DNA of 64,000 bases from assembly GCF_006475605.1 (NCBI RefSeq), contig NZ_SSBC01000010.1:930001-994000 (forward strand). Reading direction: 5' to 3'. Position 1 is the first letter of the stretch, and the number at the start of each line of letters is the position of its first letter. The position numbers were made by a program, and so were the translations under genes. The stretch comes from Asticcacaulis tiandongensis. Lineage in GTDB: Bacteria; Pseudomonadota; Alphaproteobacteria; Caulobacterales; Caulobacteraceae. A model generated the notes under the pieces. It searched no databases, was not told the DNA's origin, and saw only the letters and a program-made list of their open reading frames with translations. This document shows, piece by piece, positions 16,283 through 23,786 of this stretch.

Positions 16283-17677
16283 TCAGGCATTACGCAAATA
16301 CCAATCATAATCGAGTTCCGTAACTTCTTCATAAAAACGCGCCTGCTCGGTGCGCTTGACCGACACATACATGTCGACAAAACGCTCCCCCAGATAGTCA
16401 CGCAAGACTTTGGAATTACTTAGGTAATCCACTGCCGCAAACCAGTTGGTTGGCAGGATCGCGCCAGATTCCGCCGCCGCCGCATAGCCATTGCCCACCA
16501 CCGCCGGGCCGGGATCAATCTTTTGCGCAATACCGTGATGTGCCGCTGCCAATATAGCCGCCAGCACCAGATAGGGGTTGGCATCCGCCCCTGCCACACG
16601 ATGCTCGACATGACGCGTATGGGCTGGCCCCGCCGTCACGCGTAAGGACACGGTGCGGTTATTTACCCCCCATGTCAGCCCAACCGGTGCATAGGAGTTG
16701 GCTTTGAAGCGTTTGAAACTGTTGGCATTGGGTGCCAGTATGCCCATGACATCTGCCAGATGCGCCTTCATACCGCCGATCATTTGTTTCAGCATGTCTG
16801 AGCCTTGCGGATCATCCGACGCGCAGAGGTTGTTACCGTCTTTGTCAGCGACACTGATATGCACATGGAAGCCCGAACCGGCGCGATCGGCCCAGGGCTT
16901 GGCCATAAAGGTCGCCTCGATACCATGCGACAGCGCAACCCCCTTGGCCAGACGCTTGTACATCACCGCATCATCTGCCGCCCTTAAGGCATCGGGCTTA
17001 TGGCTGAGTGTCAGTTCCACCTGACCGGGGGCAAATTCGGATATCGCCCCCTCAAGCGGGATATTCTGCGCATCAGCCGTCTCCCACAGGTCACGGAAAA
17101 AGGCCCCGTGCTGCTCGATTTCCGGCAAGCCATAGACCTGAGTGCCCTTAGGCGATTGTCCCGTGTTAAAGGTCGCCGCCGGTCGCAACTGCCCTTCAGG
17201 CCCGCGCTCAAGGTCGATCAGGTAATACTCCAACTCACACGCCACCACCGGCGTCAGGCCATCGGCCTCATAGCGCTCAAGCACCCGTTGCAGCACATGG
17301 CGCGGATCAAGGTCGTTGGGCGTTCCATCCAGTTCATACATCGACAGCATGACTTGCCCGACGTCATCGCCTAACCAGGGCGCAGGCACCAGTGTGCCGG
17401 GAACCGGACGGCAGACACGGTCGGCGTCGCCATCCTCCCACACAAGGCCCGTATCTTCGCAATCGGCCCCCAACGTATCGACCACCAGCACCGACCCCGG
17501 CAGGAAGCGTCCGTATTTATAGATCGGCAAAAGCTCATGCCGACGCAGCCGCTTGCCACGCGGCACACCGGTCATCGAGGTGAACAATATCTCGAAATAA
17601 TTGATGTGCGGATGCGCCGCCAGAAAGGTCTCGGCTTCAGCAATATCAGCAACCATAGGATGGGACGGCAGGGTCAT
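16283..17677 (-). CDS. puuA: Gamma-glutamylpolyamine synthetase, glutamine synthetase family, copy 2
   Basis: 464 residues. The N-terminal GS domain (EILFTSMTGVPRGKRL) and catalytic domain are complete, with VACELEYYL, APGQVELTLSHK, AGSGFHVHIS and a final HVEHRVAGADANPYLVLAA. It differs widely from copy 1 (SAMHIHQS is replaced by SGFHVHIS; the ENRIPSSDANPYL block by VEHRVAGADANPYL), so the copies probably serve different amines. The ribosome site AGGAGG, 10 nt before the ATG, is supplied by the arm of a family C repeat. It lies in the operon puuC-gabD-aminotransferase-puuA2-potF2. Confidence 0.87.
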   Translation of the reverse strand: MTLPSHPMVADIAEAETFLAAHPHINYFEILFTSMTGVPRGKRLRRHELLPIYKYGRFLPGSVLVVDTLGADCEDTGLVWEDGDADRVCRPVPGTLVPAPWLGDDVGQVMLSMYELDGTPNDLDPRHVLQRVLERYEADGLTPVVACELEYYLIDLERGPEGQLRPAATFNTGQSPKGTQVYGLPEIEQHGAFFRDLWETADAQNIPLEGAISEFAPGQVELTLSHKPDALRAADDAVMYKRLAKGVALSHGIEATFMAKPWADRAGSGFHVHISVADKDGNNLCASDDPQGSDMLKQMIGGMKAHLADVMGILAPNANSFKRFKANSYAPVGLTWGVNNRTVSLRVTAGPAHTRHVEHRVAGADANPYLVLAAILAAAHHGIAQKIDPGPAVVGNGYAAAAESGAILPTNWFAAVDYLSNSKVLRDYLGERFVDMYVSVKRTEQARFYEEVTELDYDWYLRNA

Positions 17678-17690
17678 CTTATTTTTTCCT

Positions 17691-17744
17691 CCTCCCCTGT
17701 ATACGGGGGAGGTGTCTTCGAAGTTTACGAGAAGACGGAGGGGG
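17691..17744 (+). repeat. Two-hairpin intergenic repeat, family C copy 2
   Basis: Hairpin 1 covers 17691-17712 (CCTCCCC...GGGGAGG with a self-complementary centre). Hairpin 2 pairs GTCTTC with GAAGAC (17714-17735). The end is ACGGAGGGG. Read on the minus strand, the hairpin 1 arm GGGGAGGAGG provides the puuA2 ribosome-binding site. Confidence 0.75.
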
Positions 17745-17761
17745 CAATCCCACCGCCTGAC

Positions 17762-19171
17762 TTATATATTCAACGCTTTATATTCTTTTACAAAGCCCTC
17801 AACTGCCGCCACAAGCCGGTCCGTGGCTTCATAGGACGTCTTGGGGGAAATCAGCATCATATTGTGAAATGGCGCAATCAGCACGCCTTTGTTGATCAGA
17901 TACAGATGAAAGGCAGGTAACAAGGCCCCCTCAAGATGTGGACGCATCTCAGCAGCATTACGCGGTGTCGGCGACGCAAAAACAAGTTCGGCCCGTGCAC
18001 CGACATGCACCACGCTCCAGTCGACACCCTGCCGCGCAATCACCTCACGCAAACCGTCAACGAGATATGTCGCCCCCGCCTGCATATAGTCATAGGCCTC
18101 TGGCGTCATGACCTCGGTCAGCATGGCTTCCATACCGGCGATGGCCAGCGCGTTGCCGGATAATGTCGTACCAATACCCGATGAGCCTGCGCCGATTTCC
18201 GCCTGAGCGGCATCCATACGTGCCGCCACTTCCGCCGACACCCCCCAGACCGCGGCGGGGACGCCTCCGGCAATGGCCTTGCCCACCGTCAGAATATCGG
18301 CCCTCAAACCATGTTCACGCACATAACCACCAAAGCCTGAGGACAGGGTATGGGTCTCATCATAGACCAGTAGCGTACCGGTCTCATCGCATAAGGCCCG
18401 CAATGCCTGATGATACCCCTCATCGGGCAGGATCATCCCGCAGTTGGTCATCACCGGCTCAAGCAGCACACAGGCCACCTCGCCGCGTTTCAATGCCGCA
18501 CTCATCGCCGGAAGATCATTAAACGGCACAACCACCGTACTTTGCGTCAGATCCGTGACCTGCCCGATCAAGCCCTTTTTAGCGGTCGCCTGCCCGTCCT
18601 TCAGCACCACAAAGGCGTCATCGACCATGCCATGATAACAGCCATCGATGATCAGGATTTTCCGGCGTTTGGTAATGGCTCGCGCCCAGCGGATTACCGC
18701 ACGGTTGGCGTCCGAGGCCGTGGTCGCACATTGCCACAGCGGCAGGCCGAACCTTTCTGTCAATAGTTGACCGACACGTAATGACCTGACCGTCGGCAAC
18801 ATAAACCCGACGCCATTCAGCGCCTGATCGGCAATGGCACGTTGCAGTTCCTCCCGCCCGTGGCCGAACATTGACGGCGTATCGCCCAGACAGAAATCGT
18901 CATAGGCATGGCCATCGACATCCCACAGGGTCGCCTCTTTGGCCCGTTCGGCAAACAAGGGCACAGGCGACGACCAGTCCCCCATCCAGTGCATGGGCAC
19001 CCCACCGCGCCAAACCGCCGAAGACGCCTGCGCCAACTCAAGCGTCCTTGGGTGCGCAGCCTCAAATATAGCGATTTGCCTTGCCAGAAATGCCGCTATC
19101 TCTCCCTCTCCCCCACGGGGAGAGGGCTGGGGTGAGGGGGACGCTGCAAATACCGAAGGCAAAACACTCAT
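17762..19171 (-). CDS. Class III aminotransferase of the polyamine operon (glutamate-1-semialdehyde aminomutase-like)
   Basis: 469 residues with the class III PLP fold: TTASDANRAVIRWARA at the phosphate site, VYDETHTLSSGFGG (Asp to the PLP ring nitrogen) and the Lys in ILTVGKAIAGGVPAAVWG. It is closest in feel to the GSA-aminomutase branch, but its place between a semialdehyde dehydrogenase and puuA2 suggests an amine or 4-aminobutyrate substrate. The ATG overlaps the gabD stop (ATGA), while only a poor GGCGG precedes it. Codons 11-23 are a REP element read in frame (SPSPQPSPRGGEG), an insertion that does not look like native protein. Its precise reaction is unknown. Confidence 0.8.
   Translation of the reverse strand: MSVLPSVFAASPSPQPSPRGGEGEIAAFLARQIAIFEAAHPRTLELAQASSAVWRGGVPMHWMGDWSSPVPLFAERAKEATLWDVDGHAYDDFCLGDTPSMFGHGREELQRAIADQALNGVGFMLPTVRSLRVGQLLTERFGLPLWQCATTASDANRAVIRWARAITKRRKILIIDGCYHGMVDDAFVVLKDGQATAKKGLIGQVTDLTQSTVVVPFNDLPAMSAALKRGEVACVLLEPVMTNCGMILPDEGYHQALRALCDETGTLLVYDETHTLSSGFGGYVREHGLRADILTVGKAIAGGVPAAVWGVSAEVAARMDAAQAEIGAGSSGIGTTLSGNALAIAGMEAMLTEVMTPEAYDYMQAGATYLVDGLREVIARQGVDWSVVHVGARAELVFASPTPRNAAEMRPHLEGALLPAFHLYLINKGVLIAPFHNMMLISPKTSYEATDRLVAAVEGFVKEYKALNI
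19104..19140 (+). repeat. Short REP element, family A copy 2, inside a coding sequence
   Basis: CCCTCTCCCC...GGGGAGAGGG followed by CTGGGGTGAGGGG, nearly identical to 4448-4486. It is read in frame as residues 11-23 of the aminotransferase. Confidence 0.8.
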
Positions 19172-20622
19172 CCGCCAATGCCCGCGAAACTAAGATATTT
19201 GATCTCGGTATATTCCTCCAGCCCCTCGACCGCACCCTCGCGGCCGATGCCCGACTCCTTGATGCCACCAAAGGGGGCGACCTCGGTTGACATGACCCCG
19301 TCATTGACGCCGATCATACCGGCCTCAAGCTGCGCCCCAACACGCCAGGCCCGCGACAGATCCTGCGTAAACAGATAGGCCGCCAGTCCAAAAGGCGTAT
19401 CATTCGCGAGACTTATGCCGTCATCTTCAGACTCAAACTTATAAATCGCCGCCACCGGCCCGAAGATTTCCTCATCAAACAGCGTCATGTCGCGCGTGCA
19501 ATCGCTCAGCACCGTCGCCGGATAAAACAGATCACCGACAGACTGCGCCACAGTGCCCCCCAGCCTGACCGTTGCACCTTTAGCCACTGCATCGGCCACC
19601 AGACGCTCGACCTTATCAATAGCCTTTTGATTGATCAGCGCCCCAATACCTGAACTTTCGTCCCAGCCCAGTGCCACCTTAAGCTTTGATGCCGCTTCGG
19701 TAAAACGCTCGACAAAGCGGTCATAGATACCGGCCTGCACCAGCAGACGGTTGGCGCAGACACAGGTCTGACCCGAATTACGGAACTTCGACAGGATCGC
19801 CGCAGGCACAGCAATATCAAGGTCCGCATCATCAAAGACCACCAACGGTGCATTGCCCCCCAGTTCCAGCGATATCTTCTTTACTGTCCCCGCACACTGC
19901 GCATAAAGCCCCTTACCGACCGGCGTAGAACCTGTGAAGGAAAACTTCTTCACGCGCTCATCGCTCGTCAATACATCTCCGACCGGTTTGGCTTTGGTGG
20001 TGGTTATCAGGCCGATTACCCCTTCCGGCACACCAGCCTTTAGCGCCAGATTCTTCAGGGCAATGGCACAGAGCGGCGTCTCTTCTGAAGGCTTAACCAC
20101 CGCCGTACAGCCCGCCGCCAGCGCCGGCCCCAGTTTCCGCGTCAACATTGACAATGGAAAATTCCACGGCGTGATCGCCCCCACCACACCGATGGGCTGA
20201 CGAATGGTCACCAGTTGCTTGTCCTCAGCCACCGCCGGAATGGTGCGGCCATAGGATCGCTTGCCTTCCTCGGCGAACCATTCAATGAAACCGGCCGCAT
20301 AGGCGACCTCGCCCCGCGCTTCGGTGATAGCCCGCCCCTGCTCCAGCGCCACCAATAGCCCGAGATCGGCCTGATGCGCCATCAATAGATGGTTCCAGTG
20401 TTTAAGGACCGTCGCCCGTTCCTTTGCGGTCTTTTTAGCCCATGCCTGAAAGGCCTTATGGGCAGCATCGACCGCCGCTTTTGTTTCCGCCTCGCCCTGT
20501 TCGCGGACATAGGCTAAAACCTTACCGTTGGATGGATTATAAACCGGAAAAGCTAAATATTCAGGTTTGGTTAGGGATATATCCTGACCTAAAATCTCAA
20601 TGAGCGCGGGCGTCAGTTTCAT
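19168..20622 (-). CDS. gabD: Succinate-semialdehyde dehydrogenase (GabD-like)
   Basis: 484 residues of the NAD(P)-dependent aldehyde dehydrogenase family. The motifs are ITPWNFPLSMLTRKLGPALAAGC (substrate/cofactor), FTGSTPVGK, the general base Glu in SLELGGNAP, the catalytic Cys in NSGQTCVCANR and the C-terminal EEIFGPVAAIYKF and GGIKESGIGREG. The NSGQTCVCANR block and overall layout match succinate-semialdehyde dehydrogenases, which make succinate from the last intermediate of putrescine/GABA breakdown. It starts 10 nt after puuC and overlaps the following aminotransferase by ATGA. Confidence 0.88.
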   Translation of the reverse strand: MKLTPALIEILGQDISLTKPEYLAFPVYNPSNGKVLAYVREQGEAETKAAVDAAHKAFQAWAKKTAKERATVLKHWNHLLMAHQADLGLLVALEQGRAITEARGEVAYAAGFIEWFAEEGKRSYGRTIPAVAEDKQLVTIRQPIGVVGAITPWNFPLSMLTRKLGPALAAGCTAVVKPSEETPLCAIALKNLALKAGVPEGVIGLITTTKAKPVGDVLTSDERVKKFSFTGSTPVGKGLYAQCAGTVKKISLELGGNAPLVVFDDADLDIAVPAAILSKFRNSGQTCVCANRLLVQAGIYDRFVERFTEAASKLKVALGWDESSGIGALINQKAIDKVERLVADAVAKGATVRLGGTVAQSVGDLFYPATVLSDCTRDMTLFDEEIFGPVAAIYKFESEDDGISLANDTPFGLAAYLFTQDLSRAWRVGAQLEAGMIGVNDGVMSTEVAPFGGIKESGIGREGAVEGLEEYTEIKYLSFAGIGG

Positions 20623-20632
20623 GATTGTAACC

Positions 20633-22144
20633 CTAGGGCTGAAAGCTGATGGAAACAGACTTCATATCGGCATATTTATACATCGCATGCAGCGATCGGT
20701 CACGGCCAAAACCGGATTGCTTGAAGCCGCCAAACGGCAAGGTAATGTCGCAGCTGTCCCAGCCATTGATCCACACCAGACCGGCCCGCAATGTCTTTGC
20801 CGCGCGCATGGCCCGATTGAGATCGGACGTCCAAGCCCCCGCCGCCAGACCATAGACCGTGTCATTGGCCAGCCTGAAAGCTTCGGCCTCGTCCTTAAAC
20901 GTCAGCACCGACAACACCGGCCCGAACACCTCTTCGCGGGCCAGAATATTGTCAGGTGCGATATTATCGAGCAGGCTTGGCTCGACATAAAACCCGCCAC
21001 TCTCAGCTCGCGCCCGTCCGCCCCCAAGACGTAACCGCGCCCCATCGACCTGCCCTTTTTCGATATAGGAAAGCGCCGTCTGCATCTGCTTTTCGGAGAT
21101 CATCGCCCCGAACTGCGTCTCGGGATCATAGGGGTCACCAACCTTTATGCCCTTGGCGATCTCGATGACGCGATTGACGAAATCGTCACGGATGCTTTCC
21201 TCGACAAACAGACGCGACGCCGCCGTACAGACCTGCCCCTGATTATAAAATACGCCCCAGGCGGCATTTTGCGCTGCGGCTTCAAGGTCTGGCGCATCGG
21301 CAAAAACGATCTGCGGCGACTTCCCCCCCAGTTCCAGCGACACGCGCTTGAGGTTGGAATCGGCAGAGGCCCGCATCAGCATCCGCCCGACCGGTCCCGA
21401 CCCCGTAAAGGCGATCATATCCACATCCATATTTCGTGCCAGTGCGTCACCTGCCTCGGTGCCCAGCCCCGTCACCACATTAAACACACCAGCGGGCACA
21501 CCGGCCTCAACCGCCAGTGCCGCCGTATAAAGCGCTGTCAGGCTTGAATTCTCCGCAGGCTTGAGCACCACCGAATTACCCATGGCCAGAGCGGGTGCCA
21601 CCTTCCACATGGCCATATGCAGCGGGAAGTTCCACGGCACAATCGCCCCGATGATCCCCAAAGGCTCATGTACCGCATAGGAAAACCGGCTTTCTGGCGA
21701 CGGGCCGACCTCGCCATATATCTTATCGAGCGCTTCGGCATAGTAACGCGCCGACTGGATGGCCAGAGGGATATCGACGGCGCGGGCATCGCGGATCGGC
21801 TTACCGGTATCGAGCACCTCCAGAAGCGCCAGATTTTCCGCATGCTCCGTCATCAGATCGGCCAGACGATGCAGTATTTTCTTCTTTTCCTTCGGTGCCT
21901 TAAAACGCCAGCGGCCATCCTCAAACGCCGCCCGCCCCGACCGCACCGCTCTATCGACATCACCGGCCCCAAAGGCCGCAATCCGGTTGATGAGCGTGCC
22001 ATCACGCGGCGCGATATTATCAAAGGTCTTGCCGGATTTAGCCGCCATCCACTGCCCGTCCACGAAGCCTTGTGACGGGATGAATATCTGCCCCAGCGCG
22101 GCGACGACGCCTGCCTTGTCTCTGGCTGCAATGAGTGGGGTCAT
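20633..22144 (-). CDS. puuC: Gamma-glutamyl-gamma-aminobutyraldehyde dehydrogenase (PuuC-like)
   Basis: 503 residues from the ATG at 22144; a GTG at 22177 lies inside the operator palindrome and is unlikely. Aldehyde dehydrogenase motifs are complete: VPWNFPLHMAMWKVAPALAMGN, FTGSGPVGRMLM, the base Glu in SLELGGKSP, the catalytic Cys in NQGQVCTAASR and the tail PFGGFKQSGFGRDRSLHAM. The SGFGRDRSLHA ending is typical of PuuC-type enzymes, which oxidise gamma-glutamylaminobutyraldehyde. It is the first structural gene behind gntR, with a GTGATCAC operator 24 nt before the start. Confidence 0.88.
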   Translation of the reverse strand: MTPLIAARDKAGVVAALGQIFIPSQGFVDGQWMAAKSGKTFDNIAPRDGTLINRIAAFGAGDVDRAVRSGRAAFEDGRWRFKAPKEKKKILHRLADLMTEHAENLALLEVLDTGKPIRDARAVDIPLAIQSARYYAEALDKIYGEVGPSPESRFSYAVHEPLGIIGAIVPWNFPLHMAMWKVAPALAMGNSVVLKPAENSSLTALYTAALAVEAGVPAGVFNVVTGLGTEAGDALARNMDVDMIAFTGSGPVGRMLMRASADSNLKRVSLELGGKSPQIVFADAPDLEAAAQNAAWGVFYNQGQVCTAASRLFVEESIRDDFVNRVIEIAKGIKVGDPYDPETQFGAMISEKQMQTALSYIEKGQVDGARLRLGGGRARAESGGFYVEPSLLDNIAPDNILAREEVFGPVLSVLTFKDEAEAFRLANDTVYGLAAGAWTSDLNRAMRAAKTLRAGLVWINGWDSCDITLPFGGFKQSGFGRDRSLHAMYKYADMKSVSISFQP

Positions 22145-22168
22145 GGTGCCTGATCTCGCTGTCAAAAC

Positions 22169-22178
22169 TGTGATCACA
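22169..22178. promoter_or_regulatory. Candidate GntR operator 4 (TGTGATCACA)
   Basis: A perfect 10-bp palindrome between gntR and puuC, with a further TGTGA half-site at 22182. Its closeness to the puuC start (24 nt) suits repression. Confidence 0.62.
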
Positions 22179-22217
22179 AACTGTGACCCGCCGCCCCGCT
22201 TGTCAAGGTCAGGATGC

Positions 22218-22904
22218 TCAACTCAGCGTGACCTCTGCCTCGCTCTTAAGCGCTTCCATCATCAGTTCCATGCCTTCATGCACGTCTTCGGACATATGCC
22301 GACGCACCGCTTCGGCGTCTCCGCGCTCAAAGGCCGCGATCAGTTCCAGATGGTGATCCTGCGGCAGTTGTACGGCATTTAACCGACCAAACACGGCACG
22401 CATAAAGGGGCCTGACTGAAGCCAAAGCGAACGCGCCATATCAAGGAACAGGTCCGCCTCAGCCAGCCTGTAGATATGAAAATGGAAGGCATGATTGGCC
22501 TGCATATAGCCATCGACATCGCCTTCAGCCAGGGCCGCCATAAGCTGGGCATCGTCGCTCTTAAGCTGGGCGATTATGTCTGGCGTTATATGCGCCACCG
22601 CCCGATAGGCCAGTTCAGGCTCCACCCACTGGCGCGCCAGCATCAACTGCTGAAGCCTGTTTTCCGACAAGGACGGTACCCTGAGACGCTTGTTTGAAGG
22701 TTGTAACTCAAGGGCTTTTTGCGCGATCAGGCGACGCACGGCTTCGCGTACAGGCATGGCGCTGACGCCCAACTGATGCGCAAGAGTACGCAGTGACACC
22801 GACTTCCCCGGTGCAAAGCGTCCCTGAATCAGGGCCTCGGCCAAACTTTCGTAAACCTGATCATGAACCGAAGGCTCTTCCATGCTGACTGTCGAAAGGC
22901 TCAA
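22218..22904 (-). CDS. GntR-family transcriptional regulator, FCD (FadR-type) subfamily
   Basis: About 228 residues. The N-terminal winged helix carries VSLRTLAHQLGVSAMPVREAVRRLIAQKAL. An all-helical FCD ligand domain follows, with metal-type residues (ANHAFHFHIY, then DHHLELIAAFERGDAEAVRRHMSEDVH). The start is uncertain: a TTG at 22904 has AGGAG 6 nt upstream, whereas the ATG at 22883 has none; I use the TTG. It lies at the head of the catabolic operon, and four GTGATCAC palindromes in this locus are its likely operators. The effector is probably a polyamine or a breakdown product. Both statements are inferred. Confidence 0.85.
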   Translation of the reverse strand: MSLSTVSMEEPSVHDQVYESLAEALIQGRFAPGKSVSLRTLAHQLGVSAMPVREAVRRLIAQKALELQPSNKRLRVPSLSENRLQQLMLARQWVEPELAYRAVAHITPDIIAQLKSDDAQLMAALAEGDVDGYMQANHAFHFHIYRLAEADLFLDMARSLWLQSGPFMRAVFGRLNAVQLPQDHHLELIAAFERGDAEAVRRHMSEDVHEGMELMMEALKSEAEVTLS

Positions 22905-22986
22905 GCCCTGCTCCTGTATTCCTGAGCCGTCATATAAGCACCTATGACCCGCCCCTGCAAATACCCAAGGACACAGCTCAACAGAA

Positions 22987-23469
22987 TTACATGGCCTTAA
23001 GCATATAGACGGCGCTGTCACCATAGGGCGCAAGCTTTTGTGTCATGTCCTGCACGGCAGGCTCAAAACCAAACCGCCCCCAGAAACCGGCTGTCCCATA
23101 GACCGACACCAGCGACGCGCTTTCATAATCTGCGGCAATCCCAAGCAGATACCGAACCGCTGCCTGAGCCTGACCACCCCGCGCTTCGGGCAGGATAGCG
23201 ACATCGTGGATATAATAGTCGTCCGCCTCAGGCGCGATTTGCCCTAGCAGGCTATCCAGCGCTGGCGGCTGAAAGCGTTTAATGGGATGGGACAGGGCAT
23301 AGCCCACAACTCGCCCGCCCGTCTCAAGCACCAGACATCCCTTGGGAAACAAACTCAACCGCTCGGCAAAGATTTCGCGCCGCTCCGGCAGGCTTTCGTG
23401 CGCCACCGCCGCTACCTCAAACGCCGCGTCAATATCTTTGAGCCCCATCTGCCGCCAATGGGTTGTCAT
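22987..23469 (-). CDS. GNAT-family N-acetyltransferase
   Basis: 160 residues from the ATG at 23469, with GGAG 9 nt upstream. The acetyl-CoA fold is visible as YIHDVAILPEARGGQAQAAVRYLL (beta4 plus the pyrophosphate loop, here R-GGQAQA rather than the strict Q/RxxGxG/A), and it ends in the usual FGFEPAVQDM beta strand. It lies 83 nt before gntR on the same strand, so polyamine acetylation is conceivable, but the domain is more like general GNAT proteins of unknown substrate. Confidence 0.8.
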   Translation of the reverse strand: MTTHWRQMGLKDIDAAFEVAAVAHESLPERREIFAERLSLFPKGCLVLETGGRVVGYALSHPIKRFQPPALDSLLGQIAPEADDYYIHDVAILPEARGGQAQAAVRYLLGIAADYESASLVSVYGTAGFWGRFGFEPAVQDMTQKLAPYGDSAVYMLKAM

Positions 23470-23634
23470 GACTTGAGTCTCCGGGCACGAAATAAAGCCC
23501 CTATTTACGCCCTGCAATGGGGCGAAACAACGCCCAAGCGGGCGTCGGCGACCGTTCGCCGCCCTCGCGGAGCGGCGAGTGAACAGCGCGTCTCACTTGA
23601 GACGTGCCACGAGCATAAGCGTGAGCGGAAAATA

Positions 23635-23721
23635 TGGTGCGGGCGGCCGGACTCGAACCGGCACGGGATCACTCCCGACGGATTTTAAGTCCGTTGCGTC
23701 TACCGATTCCGCCACGCCCGC
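23635..23721 (-). tRNA. tRNA-Leu, anticodon TAA
   Basis: On the minus strand the 87-nt sequence folds as a class II tRNA. The acceptor arms are GCGGGCG/CGCCCGC, the D-arm contains GGTAGACGC, the anticodon loop is CTTAAAA (anticodon TAA), a long variable arm (CGGGAGTGATCCCG) is present, and the T-loop is GGTTCGAGTCC. CCA is encoded (23635-23637). Confidence 0.95.
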
Positions 23722-23786
23722 TTAAAACCGGAGGCCCTTATAGCCGCCGCCTTTATCCGCGTCGAGAGCGTTTTCTGATTGCCCAC

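Noticed and set aside
17762-19171. HemL (glutamate-1-semialdehyde aminomutase for haem synthesis)
   Set aside because: Its place in the polyamine operon and DETHT in place of the usual DEVxxG motif argue against a tetrapyrrole role.
23287-23688. A protein-coding frame on the + strand over the GNAT start and the tRNA
   Set aside because: It overlaps a clear tRNA and the GNAT gene on the other strand and shows no protein features.
23635-23721. tRNA-Leu as an attachment site of an integrated element
   Set aside because: I saw no direct repeat of the tRNA 3' end in the window and no integrase gene.
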